Shown in pieces: positions 1-8,937 of a stretch of DNA of 64,000 nt (its first letter is position 1; each line of letters starts with the position of its first letter). Both the position numbers and the translations under genes were made by a program. Source of the DNA: Saccharothrix ecbatanensis (GTDB taxonomy: Bacteria; Actinomycetota; Actinomycetes; Mycobacteriales; Pseudonocardiaceae); assembly GCF_014205015.1 (NCBI RefSeq), contig NZ_JACHMO010000001.1, positions 1 to 64,000 of the forward strand, written 5' to 3'. Below the pieces are notes generated by a model. The model had not been told where the DNA came from, made no database searches, and was given only the letters and a program-made list of their open reading frames with translations.

Positions 1-37
1 CCGGACACCCTGATCCCAGACAGCGGTCTGGGGAAGG

Positions 38-334
38 ATGTCCCTCGTGTCAGGCAAGTCGAAGTACCCCGAGCAGTTCCGCAAAGACGCCGTCGAGTTG
101 GCCCGCTCGTCGGACCGGCCGTTGCGGCAGGTCGCCCGCGAGCTGGGCGTGAACCACGAGACCCTGCGCAACTGGGTCCGCACCGCCGAACAGGCCCAGC
201 CCGGGCCCGTGGACACGGCGGCGGTGGACCAGGAGGAGCTGCGGGCACTGCGCAAGCGCGTCGCGGAACTGGAGTTGGAGAAGGACATCCTGCGCAAAGC
301 CGCCGCGTATTTTGCCAAGGAGATGGGTCGTTGA
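38..334 (+). CDS. IS3-family transposase OrfA
   Basis: The product is 98 residues. It has an N-terminal helix-turn-helix of the IS3 OrfA/IS911 kind (YPEQFRKDAVELARSS, then a second helix around residues 30-47). A leucine-rich helix near the C-terminus (LRALRKRVAELELEKDILRK) is typical of the multimerisation coiled coil. It would bind the element ends and, by frameshift, join OrfB to give the active transposase. The stop overlaps the OrfB start by 4 bp. The gene is intact, but its partner is destroyed, so it is probably without function except as a possible repressor. Confidence 0.92.
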   Translation: MSLVSGKSKYPEQFRKDAVELARSSDRPLRQVARELGVNHETLRNWVRTAEQAQPGPVDTAAVDQEELRALRKRVAELELEKDILRKAAAYFAKEMGR

Positions 335-749
335 CCCGCAGCTACCGGTTCATCTCCGAGCACCGCGCCGTCTTCGGCGTCACCCGGCTGTGCAGGGTCC
401 TGCGGGTGCGGCGTCCGGGCTTCTACGAATGGCTCGCCGCCGCCCAGACCAGGGCGGAGCGAGCCGCGGACGACGAGCGCCTGGCCGCCGAGATCGGCGA
501 GGTCCACGCCGATCACCGGGGTGCCTACGGGCGACCGCGGATCGTCGCCGCGCTGCGTCATCGCGGCCGCCGGGTCAACCACAAGCGGGTCGGTCGGGTC
601 ATGCGCGAACGCGGGGTCGTCGGTCTCACCCGCAGGCGGCGACGGTCACTGACCAGGCCAGACGTGGCCGCGGCACCGGTTCCGGACCTGATCGGCCGGG
701 ACTTCACCGCCCCGACCCCGGGGAGGCGACTGGTCGGCGACATCACCTA
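331..749 (+). pseudogene. IS3 transposase OrfB, N-terminal part
   Basis: The frame carries the HTH_21 region (ADHRGAYGRPRIVAAL, then NHKRVGRVMRERG) and reaches the start of the rve integrase core (GRRLVGDIT). There it is interrupted by the IS110 insertion after the codons for G-D-I-T. The next residues of the same protein resume at 2283 on the far side of the inserted element. The first catalytic Asp (GDIT) is here; the second lies in the downstream fragment. Confidence 0.9.
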
Positions 750-1040
750 ATGGGTGGGTGAGACCTGCGGCGATGGATCGTCTGTGGGTCGAGCGATTGG
801 CAGGTGTCCACTGAGATATCACCGACCCGAGGTCTGGGAGGGTGTGCTCGTCGAGCCGCTGACGGGTGACCACTCCTGTTCCACCGACCATGAGGTCTCT
901 AGGTAGACGGTGGCCCTGCCAGTCGCTGGGCTTGCAGCCGGCTGGTGAGGTGTCGTGCCTCGAGCACTGTCCATTAGGTCGCCGCGCAGGCCCTCGGGCT
1001 CGTCACACCCTGTCCGCGATCACGACCCCCGAAAGGGCAC
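750..1040 (+). ncRNA. Candidate bridge RNA region of the IS110 element
   Basis: IS110-group elements encode a structured bridge RNA in the long left end, upstream of the recombinase. This element has a 290-bp left end with no convincing gene. The target is gacatcacCTacctg. Two short stretches could be target guides: gatatcacc at 815-823 resembles the left target half, and aggtag at 901-906 is the complement of ctacct from the core and right half. This is a by-eye match only; I have not folded the RNA. Confidence 0.4.
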
Positions 1041-2267
1041 ATGACGATCACCTGCGGGATCGATTGGGCTGAGGGACACCACGACGTCGCCTTGCTCGAC
1101 GCCGACGGCCGGCGGATCGCGAAGTTACGCATCGACACCGGCCTGACCGGATTCACCGAGCTGATGACACTGCTCGCCGAGCACGCGACCGACCCGACCA
1201 GCGTGTCGGTCGCGATCGAGACCGACAAGGTGCTGATCGTCGCGGCACTACGCGCTGCCGGGTTCGACGTCTACGCGATCAACCCCCGGGCGGTGGCCCG
1301 CTATCGGGAACGGTGGGGCCAGGCGGGCGGGAAATCCGACCGCGGTGACGCCCTAGTGCTGGCCAACGTGCTGCGCACCGACCGCCACCTGCACCGGCTA
1401 CTACCCGCGACCAGCGAGACAGGACGAGCGGTCAAAGTCCTTGCCCGCCAACACCAGGAGGCGATCTGGGTCAGACAGGCGACGGTGAGCCGGCTGCGTT
1501 CCCTGCTGATCGAGTACTACCCCAACGCCCTGACCGCCTTCCCGATCCTGACCCACCACGCGGCGTTGCACGTCCTGGCTGCCGCGCCGACGCCGACGGC
1601 CGCGGCCAGGCTGACCCGAACACGGATGGCGACCCTGCTTCGCCGAGCAGGCCGTCGTAACGACCCCGGCCTTGCCGAGCGGATCGTCGCACAGCTGCAG
1701 ACGCCGGCCCTGCGGCAACCGTCACCGGTGGAAGCCGGCTACGGTCGCGCCGTCGCGGCGCTGCTGGCCGTCGTGACCGTGATGCAAGTCGGTATCGCAG
1801 ACCTCGAGGCCGCGTTGGCGACCGAACTCGGCCGGCACCCGACCGCCGGACTACTGCGCTCGGTGCCTGGGCTGGGACCGATCCTGGCGGCGCGCGTGCT
1901 CGGCGAGATCGGCGATGACACCACCCGCTTCGCCACCGCCCAGAACCTGCGTGCCTTCGCCGGAACCGCACCGATCACCAAAGCCTCCGGCAAGTCCACG
2001 GTGGTCCGCGCCCGCCACATCCGCAACCGGCGCCTGGGCGACGCCTGCCACTGGTGGGCCTTCGCCTCGATCACCAAGTCCACCGGCGCCCGAGCCCACT
2101 ACGACCAACGCCGCGCCACCGGCGACAGCCACAACGCCGCCCTACGCAACCTGGCCAACAAACTCCTCGGCCGCCTCTGGTGGTGTCACACCAACAACCA
2201 ACCCTGGCGCGAAGACGCAGCCTGGCCGCAATCACAACCACCAAACAAACCCCCACTTGACACCTGA
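1041..2267 (+). CDS. IS110-family transposase (DEDD recombinase)
   Basis: The product is 408 residues, the usual length. The N-terminal RuvC-like DEDD domain begins with GIDWAEGHHDVALLDADGR; further acidic residues lie around AIETDK and KSDRGDALVLA. The C-terminal transposase_20 domain has the helix-hairpin-helix-like LLRSVPGLGPILAARVLGE and the Ser-containing region (GTAPITKASGKS). It starts at ATG 1041 with aaaggg just upstream. It would catalyse RNA-guided insertion and excision through a covalent serine intermediate. It looks intact and may be mobile. Confidence 0.93.
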   Translation: MTITCGIDWAEGHHDVALLDADGRRIAKLRIDTGLTGFTELMTLLAEHATDPTSVSVAIETDKVLIVAALRAAGFDVYAINPRAVARYRERWGQAGGKSDRGDALVLANVLRTDRHLHRLLPATSETGRAVKVLARQHQEAIWVRQATVSRLRSLLIEYYPNALTAFPILTHHAALHVLAAAPTPTAAARLTRTRMATLLRRAGRRNDPGLAERIVAQLQTPALRQPSPVEAGYGRAVAALLAVVTVMQVGIADLEAALATELGRHPTAGLLRSVPGLGPILAARVLGEIGDDTTRFATAQNLRAFAGTAPITKASGKSTVVRARHIRNRRLGDACHWWAFASITKSTGARAHYDQRRATGDSHNAALRNLANKLLGRLWWCHTNNQPWREDAAWPQSQPPNKPPLDT

Positions 2268-2282
2268 CCCGCGTGAGGTGTC

Positions 2283-2551
2283 TACCTGCCCACGCGGGAG
2301 GGCTGGCTCTACCTGGCCACGGTGATCGACCTGCACAACCGCGAGGTCATCGGGCACGCGATGGCGGAGCACATGCGCGCCGAACTGGTCCGCGACGCCC
2401 TCGCCCTTGCCGTCCGACGCGGTCTGACCAGCGACGATGTGATCTTTCACGCCGATCGCGGGACTCAATACACCTCTGGGCTGTTCCGCTCCGCGCTCGC
2501 TGGTCACGGCATGCGGCTGTCGGTGGGGCGGACCGGGTCGTGCTTCGACTG
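2283..2551 (+). pseudogene. IS3 transposase OrfB, middle part
   Basis: Reading resumes as YLPTREGWLYLATVIDLHNR, which continues the OrfB integrase core, and includes the second catalytic Asp region (VIFHADRGTQYTS). It ends at SVGRTGSCFD (about 2550), where normal OrfB proteins continue with the NAAAESF segment carrying the catalytic Glu. The last third is missing because a second IS110-like sequence follows. It cannot make an active transposase. Confidence 0.88.
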
Positions 2552-3060
2552 TGAGACTGGTAGTTGCCACCAGGCGGCCTGACTCCTGTTTACGACTGAC
2601 CCCGCAGTTCGGGTGTCCTTGCTGTTGATCTGTCGTCCGCCTGGTGGTGCACCACCCAGTGGTGCCGGCCGGACGGGCAGTGACCTCATAGGAGCCTGAT
2701 CGCAGCAGGTCCCGTCACAGTCCCGTCCACCCGACCGGCCGGCGTCACGAACCCCGTGTCCCCGGTCCCGGAGGTGGAGCCCGCGATGCCCAGTGTGGAG
2801 CGCGATCCCAGGTTGCGTCGAGTCGTCATCGGCGTCGACACCCACAAGCACATTCACGTCGCCGTCGCCCTGGACGACATCGGCGGCCGCCTCGACACCC
2901 GGTCCTTCCCCGCCGACCAGGACGGCTATCGGCAACTGCTGGACTGGGCCGCCGGGTTCGGCGCGAAGCGGCTCGTGTTCGGCATCGAGGGCACCGGCTC
3001 CTACGGCGCTGATCGCGCTGGCGTGCTCGCAGCCGCCGGCGGGGCATGCCTGTGGGGTGT
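2552..3060 (+). mobile_element. IS110-family element fragment (5' part)
   Basis: About 200 bp of non-coding left end is followed by the N-terminal third of a second, different IS110 transposase. The left border abuts the truncated IS3 OrfB at about 2551. The right border is lost in the HINT/toxin junction near 3060. A short tail at about 3091-3126 reads on the minus strand as GGLINEYEPTAA, like the C-terminus of an IS3/IS481 transposase, which suggests a third element was involved. Confidence 0.7.
2756..3060 (+). pseudogene. Truncated IS110-family transposase
   Basis: The start is ATG 2786 or GTG 2756. The sequence VVIGVDTHKHIHVAVALDD is the first DEDD motif of IS110 recombinases, followed by FGIEGTGSYGA, a conserved second motif. 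After about residue 95 the reading changes to unrelated residues and stops at 3094. About three quarters of the protein is missing, including the C-terminal catalytic serine domain. It is non-functional. Confidence 0.85.
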
Positions 3061-3125
3061 CAAAAGCCAGCTACGTGGTCTGACCTGCGGTTAGGCTGCC
3101 GTGGGTTCGTACTCGTTGATGAGGC

Positions 3126-3903
3126 CGCCGGTGTTGATGGCCGACGGATCGACCAAGCCGATCTCCGAAGTCGACATCGGCGACAAGGTCAAGGCAACCG
3201 ACCCGACCACCGGGGAAACCACCGACCGCGACGTCGTCGCCACCATCGTCCACACCGACGAAGACGACATGACCCGCCTCAGCGTCGAGTCGGAAGACGG
3301 CACGACCGGCACCGTGGACGCGACGTCATGGCACCCGGTCTGGGTCGACGCCGAAGGCCGCTTCGTCAACATCGGCGACCTCAAACCCGGCCAGCACCTC
3401 ACGTCGGCGGCACCTTGCCGACGGTCACCGCCGTCGACCGCTACACCCACTTCGAACCGGTCTACGACCTCACCATCGACGGCGTCCACACGTACTACGT
3501 GTTAGCAGGGCATGCCCCGGTCTTGGTGCACAATTGCGGCCCTGGTGGGGCACCTCGAACTTCAGACGGCAAGTATGCGAAGCGCGACGGCGAGCCAGGT
3601 CGGCATGGTGCAGGTCATGAGCAGGAGGTCTGGGACCTTCTTGAGGGCGAGGGCTACGACGTGATCCGCGGTGAAGTTCGCGTCCAAGGCGGCTGGAGTG
3701 GCGGTGTACGGATCTATGACGGAGCCATCCAGACTCCTAATGGCCTGATCGGCGTTGAAGCCAAAACCGACGGTCGCATACGTACCAGTCAGAGAGCCTA
3801 GGATGCCTGGATCAACACACCTGGCAATACAGGTGAAGTGGTCGGCAGGAATAACAGGGGTGCGAGTGTGATCGGAACCGTCATTGTGCAGATATTCCGG
3901 TGA
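3126..3903 (+). pseudogene. HINT domain plus C-terminal toxin, frameshifted and nonsense-mutated
   Basis: This is the tip of a polymorphic (Rhs-type) toxin. The HINT (intein-like autoprotease) part starts at VLMADGSTKPISEVDIGDKV and lacks its N-terminal Cys. It ends with the typical APVLVHNCG. Compared with the sister copy at 26.8-27.0 kb, four bases are missing near 3409, which shifts the frame. The second frame then carries the rest of HINT and a toxin segment ending in GLIGVEAKTDGRIRTSQRA, with an E-x-K nuclease-like look. A TAG at 3799-3801 interrupts the frame, but the same frame continues (DAWINTPGNTGEVVGR) to TGA at 3901-3903. Two independent lesions mean it is dead. Confidence 0.8.
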
Positions 3904-4535
3904 TCACGGACCGGGCAACCGCTAAACGGTCACTGGATGCAGCGCTTTCCGAGGAGGTTGATACCCCCGCAGCCGAATACGGCTTCCGTCGCCGATCAAA
4001 TACTCTGGCGTATCGGCGCTCCGTCAAGAACGGACACCAACGACTGGTGTTTGATTTTGACTTGCACCCGCGGTATGCGAGGGACGGAATTCTGATGTTA
4101 CCTTATGGAGAGGTCACGTTTCCCGAAGTGATGGAACTGACCGTGAAACTGGACCCTCCCCGGTATGTGTCCCGCGACTTCACCCTACGTTTCGACCTGC
4201 GAGAGTTCGCCGTGGGATCCAGGCGGGAACTCCTCGTCCGAGGTGATGAGGATTCGGTGGGTGTGGCGGGGTGGGTTGGCAGCTTGCTGAATGGGAAGCT
4301 TGGAATTCTGTTCGAAGAGTTGAACTCTCCGTCCTCGTTCATCGCGTGGGCGCATGGCGATCGAGGCGGTGTCGGAATCGATAATCATGGCTGGGTCGCA
4401 GTTGCGGCGGCTCACCTTTGGCTTGATGATCCAGCAGGGGCTTTGGCAACGCTGGCGACCCGTATCGATCCGGACGATCCCAACAACAAGAGGTATCTGA
4501 AGGCTTTCGAATTGGTCCGTTCGGCGAATGGATGA
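3900..4535 (+). CDS. Probable immunity protein of the adjacent toxin
   Basis: The product is 211 residues with no signal peptide or membrane segment, and I recognise no family. Its GTG start overlaps the toxin TGA in a GTGA arrangement, the same coupling as at 25503-25506. This position directly after a toxin tip is what identifies it as an immunity gene. Its base composition is less GC-rich than the flanking genes, with more A/T-ending codons, in line with recent transfer of toxin/immunity cassettes. It remains open although its toxin is broken, so it may act as an orphan immunity gene. Confidence 0.65.
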   Translation: MITDRATAKRSLDAALSEEVDTPAAEYGFRRRSNTLAYRRSVKNGHQRLVFDFDLHPRYARDGILMLPYGEVTFPEVMELTVKLDPPRYVSRDFTLRFDLREFAVGSRRELLVRGDEDSVGVAGWVGSLLNGKLGILFEELNSPSSFIAWAHGDRGGVGIDNHGWVAVAAAHLWLDDPAGALATLATRIDPDDPNNKRYLKAFELVRSANG

Positions 4536-4629
4536 CGGCGCTCCATTTCACATCCTGTCGTCCCGGCGACCAATTACAAAGTAAGGATGGCGTGTCGCCA
4601 ACAACACCACCAGCGTGACCTTCGCGAGC

Positions 4630-4820
4630 AATGCGTGATCTTGGCACACTCCGGGTGGGAGCATATGAGCATGCCGCTGGGAAGCAGATCGAAACCCCGG
4701 CGATCAGGAAGTGGCTCGCGGCGCACCCGAGGTTCCACGTGCACTTAACCCAACCGGCTGGTCGTGGATCAACCAGGTCGAGCGCTGGTTCGGATTCCTC
4801 ACCGACCGGATAACCACCCG
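4630..4820 (+). pseudogene. IS630-family transposase remnant
   Basis: Two frames together give PAIRKWLAAHPRFHVHLT and then NPTGWSWINQVERWFGFLTD. This is the well-conserved C-terminal catalytic region of IS630 transposases (the DDE block around WINQVERWFG). The rest is missing and a frameshift separates the halves. The right end runs directly into a HINT domain fragment. Confidence 0.8.
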
Positions 4821-5337
4821 ATTGGCGAACGGCACGACCAAGCCGATCGCCGAGGTGAGAGTCGGCGACAAGGTCAAGGCAACCGACCCGTCAACCGGCG
4901 AAACCACCGACCGCGAGGTCGTCGCCACCATCGTCCACGACGACGAAGACGATATGGCACGCCTGACCGTCCAGTCGGAAGACGGCTCCACCGGCACCAT
5001 CGACGCCACCTCCTGGCACCCGGTCTGGATCGACACCGAAGGCCGCTTCGTCAACATCGGCGACCTATCGGAGTCCGGACATTCGACGGTGCGTGTCATC
5101 ATCAAGGATGATGACGCAAAGGAGATGGTCGGCGCCCTGCTCCGCAGGTTCGGGTGCTCATGGGAGATCGATAGGGCCGGGTACTTGTGGGCAATCGACG
5201 TCCCATCACACGTCGATTACGCTCCCATGAAATCCGCTCTCCTCCACATTGCCGATAATGGGAATATCGGCATCGAGAAAAGCGCCCTGGCAAGGGCTCA
5301 CCGCCACCGGGTCGACTCGTTCGGTTCTGATCACTGA
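4711..5337 (+). pseudogene. Chimeric ORF: IS630 piece, HINT fragment, unknown C-terminal domain
   Basis: One open frame of 208 codons joins three unrelated pieces. Residues 12-38 are IS630 transposase. Residues about 42-118 are the middle of a HINT domain (NGTTKPIAEVRVGDKVKATD to EGRFVNIGDL), nearly identical to the copy at 3.1-3.4 kb. Residues about 120-208 (from SESGHSTVRVIIKDDD) are a small domain that recalls DUF4265-type proteins (YLWAIDVPSHVDYAPMKSAL) and may be the remains of an immunity protein. No catalytic end of HINT is left. It is most likely a recombination by-product rather than a working gene. Confidence 0.6.
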
Positions 5338-5592
5338 ATGCCCTGTGAGAAGCCCCCGCGCGGGATTTGCCCCGGAGGGGTCCGGCATGGTCGACAATGC
5401 CAGGGCATCCTGCTGCCAAAGTCGCTGGGTGGCGACGGCAGAGTGGCGGCGAACATCGTCCGGCCCTGATGGAGTCACTTCTTCACTTGGCACCTCAAAG
5501 GTGATGGAAGTGGGGTTCCCTGAACCGCCCGGGTTCGATAGAGACTCGATCAGTTGACTGCGCCAGCCGCCGAAGATCAGCAGCGTGGTCAT
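5206..5592 (-). pseudogene. Truncated gene coupled to the GH15 gene
   Basis: The ATG at 5592 overlaps the stop of the upstream GH15 gene in an ATGA arrangement, so the first residues (MTTLLIFGGWRSQLIESLSN) very likely begin a real third gene of the nhaA-GH15 operon. After about 25-35 residues the sequence loses any recognisable character and runs into the HINT/toxin debris, so the 3' part was probably lost when that debris arrived. I do not recognise the original protein. The stretch 5338-5588 holds nothing else. Confidence 0.45.
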
Positions 5593-7454
5593 CCCGTGCT
5601 CCCTCGCGGGCCGTGTTCGCGGCTGTTGAGTCTGCGGGTGAGGTTGATGCCTGAGGAGATGACGCCGATGTGGCTGAACGCCTGCGGGTAGTTGCCGAGG
5701 AAGGCGCCGCTGGCGGGGTCGATCTCCTCCGGCAGCAGGCCCAGGTTCCCGGCACGCGCGCAGAGCGAGCCGTAGAGCTCCAGCGCCCGGTCGAGTTCAC
5801 CTTGGGCAGCGAGGTTGTCCACCAGCCAGAAGCTGCACAGCAGGAACGCGCCCTCGTGACCGGCCAGTCCGTCGGGCGATCGCTCGTGCAGATAGCGGTA
5901 GAGCAGGCCGTCACCGGCGTCGAGGTGGTCGGCGACGGCACGGGTGGTGGCGATCATGCGGGGGTGGTCGGCGGGCAGGACGCGGCGCAGGGGGAGTGTC
6001 AACAGGCTGGCGTCGAGGCCGCCGCCGCCGAGTTGCTCGGTCAGCGAGCCCAGCTCGTCGTCCCATGCCTCGGTCAGGATCAGGTGCCGCAATGCCGCTG
6101 CCTCGGCCTCCCAGCCGTCCGCGTCGCCGGGCAGATCCTGCTTGCGGGCCAGACGGGCGGCGCGGTCGAGGGCGACCTGACACAGGGCCACCGAGTAGGT
6201 GAACGGGCGTCCTGGGCTGCGTACCTCCCAGATGCCGTGGTCGGGCTCGCGGGCCTTGGCCCGTGCGGTGTCGGCGAGCACCGCGAGCCGCTTCCACAGG
6301 TGGGGGTCCAGCTCACCACCCGCGCCTGACCACTGGTAGGCGCAGTCCAGGATCTCGCCGTAGACGTCGTTCTGGGTCTGCTCGGCGGCGGCGTTGCCCC
6401 ACCGGACCGGTGTGGAGCGCCGGTAGCCTGCCAGCTCGGTGTCGATCCACTCGGTGGGTGGCTGTTCACCGTCGATGGTGTACATCACGCGTGCCACCCC
6501 GTCGCGCTCCACCGCGTCGAGCACCCAGCTGAGGAACTGACCGGCCTCGTGGGGCAGGCCGATGCGGCGCAGCGCGTACACGGTGAAGGCCGCGTCCCTG
6601 ACCCAGGTGAAGCGGTAGTCCCAGTTGCGCTCGCCGCCGATCTCCTCAGGCAAGCTGGAGGTGGGCGCGGCGACGATCGCACCGTTGGGCAGGTGGTCGA
6701 GCAGCTTGAGGGTCAACGCCGACCGGCGCACCAGTGCGCCCTGCGGACCGTCGTAGTGGATGAGGTTGGCCCAGCGCCGCCACGCCTCGGCGGTGTCCCG
6801 CAGCACCCCGCCGCGACCCCGGCGCTCCTGCCGCGCCGAGCCGGGTGCCCAGCGCAGCACCACGTCGACCTGCCGGCCCGCGTCCAGTTCGACCACCTCG
6901 TCGAGGGCCAGGGGCTGCTCGACGGACAGGTGCAGTTCGACGTCGTCGCGGCCGTGGGGGCACAGGCGCCAGCCGCCACCCGAGCGGCTGACTCGCGCGC
7001 CGCCCCGCAACTCGACCCGGGGGCGCAGCGACACCCGCCCGGACAGCACCCGGACGCGGCGTAGCAGCTCGCCACGACCGGGTGAGGTCTCCTCCTCCAG
7101 CCTGGCGTGCGGGTGTAGCAGGAACGCGTCGGTGATCGCGGCCACGCCTGTGGCGGTGCGCACGGTGGTCACCACCACCCCGGTGTCGGTCAGGTACGAC
7201 TGATCCGCCTCGACCACCTCCTGCGCCAGCAGGCTGATGACGCCGCCTCGTTCGGGGTCCAGCAGCCCGCAGACCAGCGGCGCGGAGTCGAACCGGGGCA
7301 CGCAGAGCCAGCTGATCGCCCCGTCACGCCCCACGAGGGCGCAGCCGTGGCCGTCGCCGATCAGGGCGTGGTCGGCGATCGGCAGGTAGCCGTCCTGACG
7401 CCGCAGCGGTCGCAGGTCCGTGCCCGCCCGCACGATCTCGTCGAACTCATCCAC
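5589..7454 (-). CDS. Glycoside hydrolase family 15 protein (glucoamylase/trehalase type)
   Basis: The product is 621 residues, the normal size for actinobacterial cytoplasmic GH15 enzymes. The N-terminal trehalase-like beta domain has DGYLPIADHALIGDGHGCAL and ISWLCVPRFDS. The (alpha/alpha)6 barrel has EEIGGERNWDYRFTWVRDAA, a hallmark of the family, and the C-terminal EEIDPASGAFLGNYPQAFSH. There is no signal peptide. Members hydrolyse trehalose or alpha-1,4-glucans; the exact substrate cannot be told here. Its start lies 8 bp inside the upstream nhaA gene, so the two are co-translated. Confidence 0.92.
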   Translation of the reverse strand: MDEFDEIVRAGTDLRPLRRQDGYLPIADHALIGDGHGCALVGRDGAISWLCVPRFDSAPLVCGLLDPERGGVISLLAQEVVEADQSYLTDTGVVVTTVRTATGVAAITDAFLLHPHARLEEETSPGRGELLRRVRVLSGRVSLRPRVELRGGARVSRSGGGWRLCPHGRDDVELHLSVEQPLALDEVVELDAGRQVDVVLRWAPGSARQERRGRGGVLRDTAEAWRRWANLIHYDGPQGALVRRSALTLKLLDHLPNGAIVAAPTSSLPEEIGGERNWDYRFTWVRDAAFTVYALRRIGLPHEAGQFLSWVLDAVERDGVARVMYTIDGEQPPTEWIDTELAGYRRSTPVRWGNAAAEQTQNDVYGEILDCAYQWSGAGGELDPHLWKRLAVLADTARAKAREPDHGIWEVRSPGRPFTYSVALCQVALDRAARLARKQDLPGDADGWEAEAAALRHLILTEAWDDELGSLTEQLGGGGLDASLLTLPLRRVLPADHPRMIATTRAVADHLDAGDGLLYRYLHERSPDGLAGHEGAFLLCSFWLVDNLAAQGELDRALELYGSLCARAGNLGLLPEEIDPASGAFLGNYPQAFSHIGVISSGINLTRRLNSREHGPRGSTG

Positions 7455-8703
7455 CGCCGTCTTCCTCCTTCTCCGCGGTTCGGGCCGGTCCGTGTGCGGC
7501 GGTGGCGCTCCGCCTCGTGAGGCCGATCAGCAGGCCGCTGCCGAGGACGGCGGCCACGGCGCTGGCGGCGAAGATGCCCACCTTGGCATGGGTGATCAGC
7601 ACCGGGTCGGTGTAGGCGAGGTCGGCGATGAACAGCGAGACGGTGAACCCGATCCCGGCCAGCGCCGCCACGCCCCAGACCAGGCGCATCGGCATCCCCG
7701 TTGGCAGGGTGCCCAGGCGCAGGCGCAGCGCCAGCCACGTCACGCCGCCGATGCCCACGACCTTGCCGACGAGCAGGCCGACCAGGACCCCCCATGCCAC
7801 CTGGCTGCCCACCGCGTCGCCCAGGACCCCGCCCCGCAGGTCCACCCCGGCGTTGGCCAGGGCGAACAGGGGCACGACGGTGAAGGCGGTGATCGGGTGC
7901 AGGTTGTGCTGGAGGGAGTCGAGGACACCGCGGCCGTCCACCGGCCGCGCCGGAGTCATCAGGCCAAGCACCACGCCCGCGATGGTGGCGTGCACACCGG
8001 AGTGCAGCGTCGCGTACCAGACGAACAGCCCCACCGGGACGTACGCCGCGACCGAGGCGACACCCGCCCAGCGCATCACCGCGACCACGACCAGAGCACC
8101 CACCGCCGCGAGCAGCCACCCCCCGTCCAGCGCGTCGGTGTAGACCACCGCGATGATCCCCACCGCGATGATGTCGTCCACGATCGCCACGGACAGCAGG
8201 AACAGCTTCGCCCCGGCCGGGATGCGCGATCCCAGCACCGCCAGCACGCCCACCGCGAACGCGATGTCGGTGGCCAGCGGGATGCCCCATCCCCGCCCCT
8301 CCGGCCCACCGCCGACCAGCAGCAGGAACAGCAACGCCGGGAGCAGCACACCGCCCAGGGCGGCCAGTGCGGGCAGCGCCGCCGCGCGCCGGTCGCGCAG
8401 CTCCCCCACCACCAGCTCGCGCTTGATCTCCAAGCCGACGACGAAGAAGAACAACGCCATGAAGCCGTCGTTGACCCAATGCCGCAGGTCCTCGGTCACC
8501 GCCACGGGACCGGCCCCCACGGTCAACCGGAAGTTCCACAAGCCCTCGTAACCCGCCGCCGCAGGGCTGTTGGCCCACACGAGCGCCGCCACCGTGGCCA
8601 TCAGCAGCACAACACCGCCCGCGGCCTCGTCGTGGACGAACCGCCGCAGCGGGTTCACCAGGCGCTGCGCCAGACCGGAACCGACTTCGCGGTCGTCGGC
8701 CAA
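7447..8703 (-). CDS. nhaA: Na+/H+ antiporter NhaA
   Basis: From TTG 8703 the product is 418 residues with 11-12 hydrophobic segments. Diagnostic stretches are [35 protein letters not shown] and [19 protein letters not shown], where the Asp pair corresponds to the cation-binding Asp163/Asp164 of E. coli NhaA. It would exchange cytoplasmic Na+ for external H+. The longest open frame begins at GTG 8745, but ggggaggga sits 5 nt before TTG 8703, making TTG the better start. It overlaps the GH15 gene by 8 bp. Confidence 0.93.
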   Translation of the reverse strand: MADDREVGSGLAQRLVNPLRRFVHDEAAGGVVLLMATVAALVWANSPAAAGYEGLWNFRLTVGAGPVAVTEDLRHWVNDGFMALFFFVVGLEIKRELVVGELRDRRAAALPALAALGGVLLPALLFLLLVGGGPEGRGWGIPLATDIAFAVGVLAVLGSRIPAGAKLFLLSVAIVDDIIAVGIIAVVYTDALDGGWLLAAVGALVVVAVMRWAGVASVAAYVPVGLFVWYATLHSGVHATIAGVVLGLMTPARPVDGRGVLDSLQHNLHPITAFTVVPLFALANAGVDLRGGVLGDAVGSQVAWGVLVGLLVGKVVGIGGVTWLALRLRLGTLPTGMPMRLVWGVAALAGIGFTVSLFIADLAYTDPVLITHAKVGIFAASAVAAVLGSGLLIGLTRRSATAAHGPARTAEKEEDGGG

Positions 8704-8745
8704 GATCCCTCCCCGCTGATCGACCTCTTTCGAGGACGTCCGCAC

Positions 8746-8937
8746 CCGGACGCGTTCGACGATCTCGGGATGGTGTAGCCGTGAGTCCGGGTCTCAACCG
8801 CGTCGAGCACCACATATCCCCCTGAAGTGGACTCGCCTCCAGGTGCACGGCATCTCGCCCAATGCTCCGGCGACGCAGTGGCCACCTGCTCGCTCGATTC
8901 GTCCCTGCACCGAGAGCACGGCGCCGGCGATGAGGAA
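8746..8937. other. Upstream region of nhaA, no gene seen
   Basis: This stretch lies between the nhaA start and the mgtE remnant. It should hold the nhaA promoter, but I see no convincing -35/-10 pair. The open minus frame here is a continuation of the mgtE fragment into non-coding sequence. Confidence 0.4.

Larger units (their letters stand above)
747..2284 (+). mobile_element. Complete IS110-family element
   Basis: Comparing the two IS3 flanks shows that uninterrupted DNA would read atcacCTAcctg. The CTA occurs at both borders (747-749 and 2282-2284), so the element is about 1.53 kb. A CT core dinucleotide shared by both ends, with no inverted repeats and no longer target duplication, fits known IS110 recombination. 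The recombinase gene lies at 1041-2267. There is a long left non-coding end (about 290 bp) and a very short right end (about 15 bp). Confidence 0.85.
1..2551 (+). mobile_element. IS3-family element, interrupted and 3'-truncated
   Basis: OrfA (38-334) and OrfB (331 onward) overlap by 4 bp, as in IS3 elements where a -1 frameshift makes the fused transposase. OrfB is split by a complete IS110 element at 747-2284. It then ends abruptly after the SVGRTGSCFD motif at about 2550, where IS110-like DNA begins. The left inverted repeat may lie at or before base 1, so I cannot place it. The element is dead. Confidence 0.85.
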
